From assembly GCA_043819035.1 (NCBI GenBank), contig JBDRFD010000071.1, positions 1 through 14,900 of the forward strand: a stretch of DNA of 14,900 nucleotides, read 5' to 3'. How positions within the stretch are numbered: the first letter of the stretch is position 1; every line of letters starts with the position of its first letter. A program made the translations under genes and the position numbers. The notes beneath the pieces were generated by a model that saw nothing but the letters and a program-made list of their open reading frames with translations, searched no databases and was not told the origin of the DNA. This DNA is from UBA2144 sp043819035 (GTDB taxonomy: Bacteria > Patescibacteriota > Gracilibacteria > Peribacterales > Peribacteraceae). Below are positions 6,897 through 13,247 of the stretch, one piece after another.

Positions 6897-6966
6897 AAAC
6901 AGTTTAAATAAATACCTCTTTGTCGCTGCGCGGGAGGCCAACCGGAAAAAGGGTAATAAGAGAGTC
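6895..6966 (+). pseudogene. Relic of a cobalamin adenosyltransferase 3' end
   Basis: Translating 6895-6966 gives residues that align without gaps to the last 24 codons before the end of the intact gene (6421-6492). By eye 16 of 24 residues agree, including YLF and AAREANRK. Many codon differences are silent (CGT/CGG, GCG/GCC, AGG/CGG, AAG/AAA), which points to a separately evolved homologue that was once under coding selection rather than a fresh copy. The rest of the gene is missing upstream; the relic abuts the terminator at 6864-6896. Reading continues without a stop to 7053 but no homology is seen there. Confidence 0.7.
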
Positions 6967-6980
6967 AGAAGTTTAGAAAG

Positions 6981-7020
6981 TCAGCAGCATCTTGCCCTTG
7001 CGGAAGCCCTGAGCATCCGC
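6981..7020 (-). pseudogene. Relic of the 3' end of the neighbouring membrane-protein gene
   Basis: The stretch shares CATCT, GCCC and TGCGGAAGCCC in the same order with 7102-7140, the last codons of the intact minus-strand gene, with a few substitutions and one extra T that breaks the reading frame. It lies about 15 nt from the adenosyltransferase relic, keeping the tail-to-tail arrangement of the two intact genes. It is short, so similarity by shared repeat rather than gene descent is possible. Confidence 0.5.
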
Positions 7021-7022
7021 GC

Positions 7023-7081
7023 CCGTGAAGGGGCGTTCTGGTTTTTGAAATAATTATTAAAACCAGAGCAGCCCTTCGCGG
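7023..7081. terminator. Long hairpin between converging genes, probable bidirectional terminator
   Basis: CCGTGAAGGG (7023-7032) pairs with CCCTTCGCGG (7072-7081), one pair being T-G; after a 4-nt internal mismatch, TCTGGTTTT (7037-7045) pairs with AAAACCAGA (7059-7067). The loop is AT-rich. A competing hairpin GCAGCC/GGCTGC lies at 7068-7085. It is 18 bp beyond the stop of the minus-strand membrane protein gene. Confidence 0.6.
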
Positions 7082-7098
7082 CTGCGGTTGTGATGTTT

Positions 7099-7422
7099 TT
7101 ACATCAACAACATCTCGCCCTGCGGAAGCCCCAGCACTTCCCAAAAATTTAAAATGAATAGGAAGACGAATAATGCAGCGAGAGGAATTCCAATCACAAG
7201 CGCGAGCACACGCGATGGTTTCTCTTTGGGATGCACACTTAAGTAGAGTCCGGTTCCTCCATAGAGGATGGTGGTGAGTGCGAAGGGGAGGTCTGCTCGT
7301 TGCAACCACCAGGCTGATTGTACAGGGTAGATTGCGTTATGCATCAGGGGATATGCGACAAAGAGGCTGATTCCGAGGAAGAAGAAGAGGAGGCCGGTTA
7401 GTTTGTGGAGGTAGCTCGTCAT
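7099..7422 (-). CDS. Small membrane protein with three hydrophobic helices, 107 residues
   Basis: Unrecognised family. Three membrane segments: about residues 6-26 (TGLLFFFLGISLFVAYPL), 44-63 (PFALTTILYGGTGLYLSV) and 72-95 (VLALVIGIPLAALFVFLFIL), with a short HPKEKPSR loop between the second and third. The first helix follows MTSYLHK, so the N-terminus is probably cytoplasmic. ATG 7422 is chosen; an in-frame ATG at 7521 would add 33 residues encoded by the purine/pyrimidine inverted repeat and is unlikely. No clear ribosome site is seen. The gene diverges from the M16 peptidase gene 397 bp away. A truncated copy of its 3' end lies at 6981-7020. Confidence 0.65.
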   Translation of the reverse strand: MTSYLHKLTGLLFFFLGISLFVAYPLMHNAIYPVQSAWWLQRADLPFALTTILYGGTGLYLSVHPKEKPSRVLALVIGIPLAALFVFLFILNFWEVLGLPQGEMLLM

Positions 7423-7448
7423 CTGCGTATCTATTTTGCGTCTTAAAT

Positions 7449-7542
7449 GAAAAAAAAGCAAAAAAGGAAAAAAGGGCAAAAAAGGATTAAGAAGCGGATG
7501 CTTATCCTGTTTTCCTTTCATCCTCTTTATTTCCTTTTTTGC
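7449..7542. repeat. Purine/pyrimidine inverted repeat between divergent genes
   Basis: GCAAAAAAGGAAA (7458-7470) is exactly complementary to TTTCCTTTTTTGC (7530-7542). The inner parts are looser purine and pyrimidine tracts, and the centre closes with GGATTAAG against CTTATCC. The left arm repeats the word (G)GCAAAAAAGG twice. It lies between the starts of divergent genes. Confidence 0.8.
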
Positions 7543-7734
7543 ACCGTCAGCCTCTTTCTGCCCTTTCTTCTGCGCCGATTCAGCACAGCACGCCCATTTT
7601 TAGTGGAGCATCGGCTGAGGAAACCGTGCTTTCGCAGCCGCCGACGCCATTTCAATTTACCTAACATGTCCGCAAGACGTTATATGGAAGCTATTCGAGG
7701 GTCAATAAGTTTGCTGGTTTTATATACATATTAT

Positions 7735-7809
7735 TAGCGCAGTAGCGCAGTACCAACTCTGATCTCGTACTGCGCTACTGCGCTACCACCCTGGCCTGTA
7801 CTGCGCTAC
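7735..7809. repeat. Perfect 19-bp inverted repeat plus a third half-copy before the M16 gene
   Basis: TAGCGCAGTAGCGCAGTAC (7735-7753) is exactly complementary to GTACTGCGCTACTGCGCTA (7767-7785), loop 13 nt. Each arm is itself a tandem repeat of TAGCGCAG. A third partial copy, GTACTGCGCTAC, lies at 7798-7809, 10 nt before ATG 7820, and could compete for the left arm. Confidence 0.9.
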
Positions 7810-7819
7810 ACTCTCCCCA

Positions 7820-9079
7820 ATGCACTCAGTAAAGAAGCTCGATTCCGGCCTCCGCATTCTCACAGCTTCCAGCAATGGCACTGCCTCTATCACCGTCCTG
7901 GTTTTCGCAGGTGCCGGCTCGCGCTACGAAGAAGAAAATGAGCGTGGTATCAGCCACTTCCTGGAACACATGTTCTTTAAGGGTGGGAAGAAATATAAGA
8001 GCACGCAGGAAGTGAGTGTGGCGATTGACGGCGTGGGTGGGGAATTCAATGCGTTCACCGGTAAAGAGTATGCCGGATATTATGTGAAAGTTGCCTCCCA
8101 ACACATTGATCTGGGATGCGATGTGCTCAGCGACATGCTTATAAATGCGCGCTTCCCACAGGAGGATATCGAGCGTGAGCGTGGAGTAATTATGGAGGAA
8201 GAGCGCATGTACCATGACACTCCGATGTATCGCGCAGGGTGGGACTTCGAGACACTTATTTTTGGAGATAATCCTCTTGGCTGGGACACGATTGGAAAGG
8301 AGAAGGTCATCAAGTCCGTGCAGCAGGCGGACTTCCAGGCTCACAAAGACCTTCTGTACACACCCGATAATTTAGTAGTAGCTTTCGCCGGGAAGGTTTC
8401 CGAAGGCGAGGCGATGGGGCTTTCCGAGAAGTATTTTGCAGGCATTGAGGGTTCCAAAAAGCGTAAATTCAAACCATTCAAGTTTTATGGTAATGATCGT
8501 GTTTCTCTGCGTACGAAAAAAACTGAGCAAGCTCACTTGGTTCTGGGTGTTCCAGGAATTAATTCGCTCGGTGATGACTATTTCACGCAGAAACTTCTCG
8601 CGATCATCTTGGGCGGTAACATGAGTTCCAGGATGTTCCTCAATATTAGAGAGGCGAAGGGGCTCTGTTATTACATCTCTACCGAAGATGATGCATACCT
8701 TGATGCAGGTTCTCTCTCCACACGCGCAGGGGTGGATCAGTCACGTTTGTATGATGCGATCAAGCTCATTAAGCACGAGTACTTGGAGTGTGCGTCCAAA
8801 GGTGTGACGGATGAAGAACTTAAACGGGCAAAAGACTTTCTCAAAGGCAAGATCACACTGAGCTTGGAAGACTCCGAAGAGCGTGCGCACTTCTATGGCA
8901 AGCAGGAGCTGATGTACCCCAAGGTTCGGACGGTCGAGGATTACTTTGCTCTGCTGGATGCAGTCAGCAAGGAAAATGTAGACGCGTTAGCTGCGAGACT
9001 TCTCAAGCCCGAAGAGATGAGGTTGGTGGTGATTGGGAAGGAAGAAGATAAAGAAAATCTCGAGAAGGTGATTCGTTAA
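7820..9079 (+). CDS. M16 family zinc metallopeptidase (processing-peptidase/PqqL-like)
   Basis: Zinc peptidase of 419 residues, the usual length of single-unit bacterial M16B enzymes that work as dimers or with a partner. The inverted zinc motif HFLEH is at residues 46-50, and the third ligand Glu is E127 in GVIMEEER, the expected 76 residues on. Other family marks: VGGEFNAFTGKEYAGYY near residue 72, and in the second half GLCYYISTEDDAYLDAG with the conserved aromatic and Gly positions. No signal peptide is seen, so it probably acts in the cytoplasm on small peptides or leader sequences; the substrate is unknown. ATG 7820 gives the standard short lead-in before the first strand. No Shine-Dalgarno site precedes it; instead the hairpin at 7735-7785 does. 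Confidence 0.93.
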   Translation: MHSVKKLDSGLRILTASSNGTASITVLVFAGAGSRYEEENERGISHFLEHMFFKGGKKYKSTQEVSVAIDGVGGEFNAFTGKEYAGYYVKVASQHIDLGCDVLSDMLINARFPQEDIERERGVIMEEERMYHDTPMYRAGWDFETLIFGDNPLGWDTIGKEKVIKSVQQADFQAHKDLLYTPDNLVVAFAGKVSEGEAMGLSEKYFAGIEGSKKRKFKPFKFYGNDRVSLRTKKTEQAHLVLGVPGINSLGDDYFTQKLLAIILGGNMSSRMFLNIREAKGLCYYISTEDDAYLDAGSLSTRAGVDQSRLYDAIKLIKHEYLECASKGVTDEELKRAKDFLKGKITLSLEDSEERAHFYGKQELMYPKVRTVEDYFALLDAVSKENVDALAARLLKPEEMRLVVIGKEEDKENLEKVIR

Positions 9080-9095
9080 TGATATATTGGAGATC

Positions 9096-9212
9096 AATGG
9101 CTGGATGGTTGGATGGCTACTAAAGAGACAGCAAGCCAGATTATCGCTTGCCACGGTCATTCGCGAATGACGTGGCTTGCGAACCATCCGACTATCCAAC
9201 CATCCAGCCATT
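9096..9212. repeat. Nested inverted repeat between the M16 and ndk genes
   Basis: Outer arms AATGGCTGGATGGTTGGAT (9096-9114) and its exact complement (9194-9212), 19 bp, are built from GGATGG/GGTTGG words. Inside, GCAAGCCA (9131-9138) pairs with TGGCTTGC (9173-9180), and CCACG/CGTGG flank the perfect palindrome around ATTCGCGAAT (9157-9170). All three levels can stack into one long cruciform or RNA hairpin. Confidence 0.9.
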
Positions 9213-9231
9213 ATTTATTACTTCAATTGTT

Positions 9232-9666
9232 ATGCAACGCACCCTCATCCTCCTCAAGCCCGACTGCATGCAGAAAAAGCTCTGTGGCAAAGTCCTAGCA
9301 CGTTTTGAAGACGCAGGATTCAAGATTATCGGATGTAAAATGATCAAGCTCGACCTCGATACGTTACGTGAACACTATGCACACATTGCTGAGTTCCCTT
9401 TCTACCCGGAAGTCGAAAAGTTCATGAGTTCCACGCCTGTGATCGGGATGGTTTTGGAGGGGGAGAATATAATCGAAAAAATGCGAGAGATGCTTGGGGT
9501 GACAGATTGCCTTGAAGCCGCAGCCGGCACTATTCGTGCGGAGTTTGGGAGCAAAGAAGAAGGGAAGAATAAGATGTGTAACGTGGTCCATGCTTCGGAT
9601 AGTGAGGAGACAGCGGTTAAGGAGATTGAAAGGTTCTTTGAGCCTGAGGAATTGTATGAATATTAA
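9232..9666 (+). CDS. ndk: Nucleoside diphosphate kinase
   Basis: Transfers the gamma phosphate between nucleoside triphosphates and diphosphates through a phosphohistidine. At 144 residues it is the normal length. Seen: N-terminal QRTLILLKPD, the Kpn-loop region near 50-70, GTIRAEFG (about 99-106), and the active-site histidine H120 in NVVHASDS, followed by EIERFF. The loop before His (SKEEGKNKMC) departs from the usual RGDF...N pattern, but the catalytic core is intact. ATG 9232 gives the standard MQRTLILLKPD start; the open frame upstream is the inverted repeat at 9096-9212 and should not be translated. It is convergent with the S41 peptidase gene, 36 bp apart. Confidence 0.95.
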   Translation: MQRTLILLKPDCMQKKLCGKVLARFEDAGFKIIGCKMIKLDLDTLREHYAHIAEFPFYPEVEKFMSSTPVIGMVLEGENIIEKMREMLGVTDCLEAAAGTIRAEFGSKEEGKNKMCNVVHASDSEETAVKEIERFFEPEELYEY

Positions 9667-9676
9667 CTGAGAGCAA

Positions 9677-9711
9677 TTAGCTAATTAGCTAACTGCAAAT
9701 TGCTAATTTGC
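9677..9711. repeat. Two adjacent palindromes at a convergent gene junction
   Basis: TTAGCTAATTAGCTAA (9677-9692) is a perfect 16-bp palindrome made of two TTAGCTAA words. It is followed by GCAAATT-GCT-AATTTGC (9695-9711). The second hairpin includes the stop codon and last codons of the S41 peptidase gene (9703-9711). Confidence 0.85.
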
Positions 9712-10959
9712 TTGCCCCTCTCCCTCAAGAAGAAATTCCATCGCCGCATCAAGCTGCGGATCTTCCAGGTCAGAAATCTGCTCGCGTGTTCGATCAACAT
9801 CAATATCAGGAATAACACCTTCCTTGCCCAGGTCTCTTCCCGATGGCGTGAGCCACCTTGCAACCGTGATGCGCACGGACGCATTGCCTGGAAGGTCAAA
9901 GACTTCCTGAACGGTGCCTTTGCCAAAGCTCTTCTTGCCAATAATCGTAGCACGTCCGGCATCCTGCAAAGCTCCTGCAAGAATTTCAGAGGCGCTTGCA
10001 GAGCCTTCGTTGATCAGGATAACAAGCGGAATTTCCGGATCAGAGGGGCGTCCTGAGACGTAGTGGTTGGAAGGTTCTCCGTTCCTGCGTTCCACTGTTA
10101 CCACTTTTCCTTCTTTAAGGAACATGGAGACCATATCAACGGCGCCCTCCAGGTATCCGCCACCATTGTAACGTACGTCAATGATGAGGCCATGAAGGTC
10201 TTCGTCGCGCAGATCCTTAAGTGCGTTCTTCACCTCTCTTACACTATCTTCACCGAATTGGTTGATTTGGATGTATCCAATGGAGCCTGTTGCGGTTTCT
10301 TTGATTTCATATTCAACACTCGGAACTGTGATGCTTGCACGTGTAATCGTGATATCGAGGAGATCCGGCGCCTCTTCTCGTTCAATGGAAAGTGTCACCT
10401 TAGACTCCTTCGGTCCGCGGATTCGTTGCACAACTTGGTGGAGCGTTTCTCCTTCGATATCCACTTCGTCCACAGCCACAATAATATCTTCAGGTTCTAG
10501 CCCTGCTTTGGATGCAGGAGAGCCTTTTAGCGGAGCGACCACGACAACCATGCCATCACGCATTGTTAGTTCCGCTCCTATTCCCTCCAGTACTCCCTGT
10601 AATGATTGTGTGAATTGCTTGTTCTCCGTAGGAGTCATAAAAGTGGTATAAGGGTCACCGACTGCACGCACTAGCCCGCCGACAGCACCGTAAATCATGT
10701 CGGGGGGGTTGAGTTGTTCTTCGTGGATGTAATGCTTTAGAAGCATTCTCCAAACACCCCACAATAAAGACAAGTCCACTTCTTTCTCCGGATCTCCAAG
10801 AAGTGTCCCACTTGCGGTTTTTCCTGTGTAAAGAAGCTCGAGCCGCTCCGAGAGTTCCACCAAACTCTTCTGTTCATAACTTGCACCAATCTGCCATCCT
10901 AGGAAGAGTGTGACAAGAGGAAGGAGAATGATGGTGCCGAAGCGAAAGACTTTGTGCAT
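9703..10959 (-). CDS. S41 C-terminal processing peptidase with PDZ domain
   Basis: Membrane-anchored serine peptidase of the CtpA/Prc family, 418 residues. An N-terminal hydrophobic anchor (about residues 7-25, GTIILLPLVTLFLGWQIGA) places the enzyme outside the membrane. Then come a helical arm (60-118, with DPYTTFMTP), a PDZ domain (about 120-195, GIGAEL and GSPASKAGLEPEDIIVAV), and the peptidase domain (about 225-385). The Ser-Lys dyad is visible: S322 in EGSASASE and K347 in SFGKGTVQ, 25 residues apart as in CtpA. RYNGGGYL and GVIPDIDV are further family marks. Likely roles are trimming of exported proteins or cell-wall enzymes. ATG 10959 follows CAGGT, and a -10-like TATACT (10968-10973) ends 8 nt before it. 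The last codons overlap a palindrome. Confidence 0.95.
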   Translation of the reverse strand: MHKVFRFGTIILLPLVTLFLGWQIGASYEQKSLVELSERLELLYTGKTASGTLLGDPEKEVDLSLLWGVWRMLLKHYIHEEQLNPPDMIYGAVGGLVRAVGDPYTTFMTPTENKQFTQSLQGVLEGIGAELTMRDGMVVVVAPLKGSPASKAGLEPEDIIVAVDEVDIEGETLHQVVQRIRGPKESKVTLSIEREEAPDLLDITITRASITVPSVEYEIKETATGSIGYIQINQFGEDSVREVKNALKDLRDEDLHGLIIDVRYNGGGYLEGAVDMVSMFLKEGKVVTVERRNGEPSNHYVSGRPSDPEIPLVILINEGSASASEILAGALQDAGRATIIGKKSFGKGTVQEVFDLPGNASVRITVARWLTPSGRDLGKEGVIPDIDVDRTREQISDLEDPQLDAAMEFLLEGEGQAN

Positions 10960-10967
10960 ACCTGATG

Positions 10968-10973
10968 AGTATA
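10968..10973 (-). promoter_or_regulatory. Candidate -10 element of the S41 peptidase gene
   Basis: Minus-strand TATACT, five of six consensus bases, 8 nt before ATG 10959. No convincing -35 is seen 16-18 nt further upstream. A start of transcription near 10961 would leave an almost leaderless mRNA. Confidence 0.35.
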
Positions 10974-10995
10974 TAGTAAAAAGTTTCTACTGTGG

Positions 10996-11090
10996 ACTAA
11001 CAACACGCTTCGCTGTCAACACGCTCATCACGCTAACGCGTGATTCGCTGTCAACTAACAACACGCTTCGCTTTCAACATGTTGTCAGTT
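10996..11090. repeat. Direct and inverted repeat cluster in a divergent promoter region
   Basis: A 25-bp unit beginning ACTAACAACACGCTTCGCT occurs at 10996-11020 and 11054-11078 with one mismatch. Between them are TCACGC-TAAC-GCGTGA (11028-11043) and another TTCGCTGTCAAC. After the second unit, AACTAACAAC (11053-11062) can pair with GTTGTCAGTT (11081-11090), and CAACATGTTG (11075-11084) is a palindrome. It lies between the starts of the S41 gene and the RNase H-like gene. Confidence 0.85.
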
Positions 11091-11118
11091 GTGAGTTGCG
11101 GGTTATGAGTCCCATCGG

Positions 11119-11127
11119 TGCTAGAAT
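11119..11127 (+). promoter_or_regulatory. Extended -10 promoter of the RNase H-like gene
   Basis: TG-C-TAGAAT fits the extended -10 consensus TGnTATAAT with one mismatch. It ends 6 nt before ATG 11134, so transcription should begin at or beside the start codon. A TTGCGG at 11096-11101 is too far away (20 nt) to be a good -35. Confidence 0.5.
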
Positions 11128-11133
11128 GTACTT

Positions 11134-11709
11134 ATGATCAAGTTACCCGCTTCTCTCGAGCGTAAACTCAAAGAAATCTTTCCACGTGCGCGTGAGCGTG
11201 ATAAGTTTGTGGCGGATGTCGTAGATGCGGCTCTGGAAAAAGAAAGCCCGGAGAAAATTGTGCAGTCTGTGGGTGGGACACTGCATCTCTATACGGATGG
11301 AGGGTCACGCGGAAATCCCGGGCAGGCGGCGATCGGCATCATTATCGAGGATCCCGTGGAAGGAAAAATCATTCGGGAGCATTCAGAACGTATCGGTATT
11401 GAAACGAATAATGTCGCGGAATATCGGGCTCTCATTGAGGGATTGAAAATTGCTAAGCGCTATCACCCCAATCGCCTCGTCTGCCACTTGGATTCCGAGC
11501 TCATCGTCAAACAGCTGAAAGGGGAATACCGCGTGAAGATGGAGGCATTGAGGGTATTCTTCGCTAAAATTCAGGAACTCGTGGAGGAGCTACCTTCAGT
11601 GGAATTTCACTATATTCCACGTTTGGATAATTTTCGGGCAGATGCATTGGTTAACAAAGCTCTCGACGAGCATCCTTCTCCGCACTACGAGCGCTCATCG
11701 GATGAATAA
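11134..11709 (+). CDS. RNase HI-like protein with extra N-terminal segment
   Basis: RNase H fold enzyme that would cut the RNA strand of RNA/DNA hybrids. The four acidic residues are in place: D55 in YTDGGSRGNPG, E96 in NNVAEYRAL, D120 in HLDSELIVKQL and D170 in DNFRADALVNKALD. This spacing matches the archaeal/Bacillus YpdQ-type RNase HI rather than the E. coli type (no basic protrusion). Residues 1-45 precede the fold and look like a short helical DNA- or protein-binding segment, LPASLERKLKEIF then DKFVADVVDAALEKE, reminiscent of a ribbon-helix-helix protein; this is tentative. It heads a two-gene unit: its stop overlaps the start of the next gene by 8 nt. Confidence 0.88.
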   Translation: MIKLPASLERKLKEIFPRARERDKFVADVVDAALEKESPEKIVQSVGGTLHLYTDGGSRGNPGQAAIGIIIEDPVEGKIIREHSERIGIETNNVAEYRALIEGLKIAKRYHPNRLVCHLDSELIVKQLKGEYRVKMEALRVFFAKIQELVEELPSVEFHYIPRLDNFRADALVNKALDEHPSPHYERSSDE

Positions 11710-13108
11710 TCTTAGTGTCATTGTTGGTATGGAAGAAGTGTGGAAATCCGAAATCAGAAATCCTAAATCCGAAACAAATTTGAATGTTAAAAATTCGAAT
11801 ATCCTAAACCGTTTTGGTCATTTAATAATTCGAATTTCGAATTTGTTTCGAATTTCGAGATTCGAATTTCGAATTTTGTTAGCTGTTTTATTGGTATCTT
11901 CTTTCGCAAAAACATCGCTTGCTGCTACTCCAACTCTTACTTTCCGCTATAACCATCACTTAATCTTCCTCGAACCATACGAATATGCAGATTGGTATTC
12001 CAATAGAGAAGAATGGACGTTCCAGGGAGAACCCATAAAACCATTAGCTGAGTTCCGGGTCGATGGCGATCTCATCCCGCCGCTGCCGCCAGGTGTTGTA
12101 CGTCATACAGTTCCCGGATGGGACATGGATGCGATTCACAGAACGCTCCAAGAGAAAGTTGTATCAGTCATTGATCGCGACCCCGGCTCGGTTGTGATTG
12201 CACGCACATCCACAGGTGTTCTTTTCGAAGGAGTGGGAATGCTCGGGCGTCGTGTGCGCCTCGACGAAGCAGTGGACCTTACTATTGCAGCTCTCGAAGC
12301 AGGCATATCTGACATCATTCTTCCTGTAGAAGAAATTCAACCAGCGATAGAAGTTGATTCGAAGCTCAAAAAAATGGGTATCAAAAAAGTGATCGCAGTG
12401 GGGGAGTCTGATTTCAGCGGCTCACCTCTGGCGCGTAAGCACAATATTGGTGTGGGTCTGAAAAAATTCAACGGAGAACTGATTGAACAGGGCGCAGAGT
12501 TTTCCTTTAATGAGATACTCGGTCCGGTCAACAAATCAACAGGATATAAGCCTGAGCTTGTGATTTTGGGTGACAAAACGCTTCCGGATTACGGTGGCGG
12601 TTTGTGTCAAATAAGCACCACCGCTTACAGGGGAGTATGGGAATATGGTTTTCCCATTACGGACAGGCGCAATCACAGTTTCGCCGTACGTTACTACAGT
12701 CCGCAGGGAACCGATGCAACGATCTATCCTCCGCAATTCGATATGCGTTTCATGAATGACAGTCCCGGGGCGCTGCTCATCCAAACCCACCAAGAAGATG
12801 AAAAGGCGTACTACATTTACTATGGAACTAGAGATGAACGCGCATCGGAAATTATCGGGCCATATACCTGGGATCATCAGAATCCTCCTGAAGACAAGAC
12901 AGAGTACACCACCGATATTGCACCGGGGACAACGAGGAAGGCAGGGGGACGTGTGGCGGGATTAAAAGCAGTGTGGTATCGCATTGTTAAAAAAGATAAG
13001 GAGGAAGTCATTGAGCCAGTTTTTTCAGTTTACGAAGCACGACCGGAATATACTCAAATTGGAGTGGTGGATGAGCTGGGGGAGAGGCCGAGTTGGTTAC
13101 CGTACTAG
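11702..13108 (+). CDS. Secreted or anchored VanW-domain protein
   Basis: Up to 468 residues. A hydrophobic export signal lies at about 57-75 (RILLAVLLVSSFAKTSLAA, likely cleavage after the last A). The VanW domain (PF04294) spans about 240-360: KHNIGVGLKKFNGELIEQG, AEFSFNEILGP, then the hallmark YGGGLCQISTTAYRGVW near 295 and NHSFAVRYYSPQGTDATI. The region before it (90-230) fits the peptidoglycan-binding-like module often joined to VanW. The biochemical role of VanW is not established; a cell-wall function is inferred from location. ATG 11702 overlaps the upstream stop; ATG 11729 or TTG 11876 are alternatives. Residues about 15-58 are encoded by AAATCC/TTCGAA repeats, so the true N-terminus is uncertain. 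Confidence 0.88.
   Translation: MNNLSVIVGMEEVWKSEIRNPKSETNLNVKNSNILNRFGHLIIRISNLFRISRFEFRILLAVLLVSSFAKTSLAATPTLTFRYNHHLIFLEPYEYADWYSNREEWTFQGEPIKPLAEFRVDGDLIPPLPPGVVRHTVPGWDMDAIHRTLQEKVVSVIDRDPGSVVIARTSTGVLFEGVGMLGRRVRLDEAVDLTIAALEAGISDIILPVEEIQPAIEVDSKLKKMGIKKVIAVGESDFSGSPLARKHNIGVGLKKFNGELIEQGAEFSFNEILGPVNKSTGYKPELVILGDKTLPDYGGGLCQISTTAYRGVWEYGFPITDRRNHSFAVRYYSPQGTDATIYPPQFDMRFMNDSPGALLIQTHQEDEKAYYIYYGTRDERASEIIGPYTWDHQNPPEDKTEYTTDIAPGTTRKAGGRVAGLKAVWYRIVKKDKEEVIEPVFSVYEARPEYTQIGVVDELGERPSWLPY
11744..11878. repeat. AAATCC/TTCGAA repeat cluster inside the VanW reading frame
   Basis: The left half has AAATCC words (11744-11770) and CGAAACAAATT. The right half has ATTCGAATTTCGAATTT at 11828-11844 and again at 11860-11876, with TTTCGAATTTCGAG between. 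CGAAACAAATT (11770-11780) is exactly complementary to AATTTGTTTCG in the right half (11840-11850). All TTCGAA words are self-complementary. The frame stays open throughout. Confidence 0.8.
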
Positions 13109-13125
13109 GACTGGGGATTAGGGAT

Positions 13126-13148
13126 ACTATTCGCACGAATAGGCGAAT
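13126..13148 (+). repeat. 23-bp repeat, copy 1 of 4
   Basis: Starts ACTATTCGCACG and ends GGCGAAT. Internal structure: CTATTCG-CA-CGAATAG hairpin, with the alternative pairing ATTCGC/GCGAAT. This copy lacks the TGG that precedes the other three. It lies 18 nt after the VanW stop. Confidence 0.95.
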
Positions 13149-13191
13149 GGATATTCGGGTGGGGGTCTTAAAATATATGATTAATTGTTGG

Positions 13192-13214
13192 ACTATTCGC
13201 ACGAATAGGCGAAT
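13192..13214 (+). repeat. 23-bp repeat, copy 2 of 4
   Basis: Exact copy of the 23-bp core, preceded by TTGG and followed by A. It ends 33 nt before ATG 13248, where the -35 region of the winged-helix gene would be expected, so it is well placed to be an operator. Confidence 0.95.
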
Positions 13215-13247
13215 ACTCGCCGACTTTCTACTTTTCACACTTTATTC

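Larger units (their letters stand above)
7423..7819. other. 397-bp divergent intergenic region rich in inverted repeats
   Basis: No convincing gene. It holds a purine/pyrimidine inverted repeat (7449-7542), a gene-free stretch of mixed sequence (about 7545-7710), an AT-rich TATATACATATTAT stretch (7721-7734) that may contain a -10 element for the M16 gene, and the perfect hairpin at 7735-7785. One frame is open without a start codon from about 7490 to 7660, ending in TAA, but it matches nothing I know. Confidence 0.6.

Noticed and set aside
6859..7053. Intact 64-residue gene starting at ATG 6859
   Set aside because: Its start lies just before and within the terminator hairpin, and only the middle matches the adenosyltransferase tail. 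It is better explained as a gene relic.
7423..7521. 33-codon extension of the small membrane protein to ATG 7521
   Set aside because: It is encoded by the pyrimidine arm of an inverted repeat (Phe/Leu/Pro-rich), and the natural start with a short Lys-containing lead-in is ATG 7422.
7545..7710. Possible structured RNA in the gene-free stretch
   Set aside because: I looked for signatures of RNase P RNA, tmRNA, SRP RNA and 6S RNA on both strands and saw none.
7447..7737. 96-codon open frame on the plus strand in the divergent gap
   Set aside because: Its first part is Lys/Arg-rich low complexity from the purine repeat and the rest has no recognisable pattern. A second frame here (about 7490-7660) lacks a start codon.
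9148..9231. 28-codon extension of ndk
   Set aside because: It would be encoded by the nested inverted repeat; MQRTLILLKPD at 9232 is the conserved family start.
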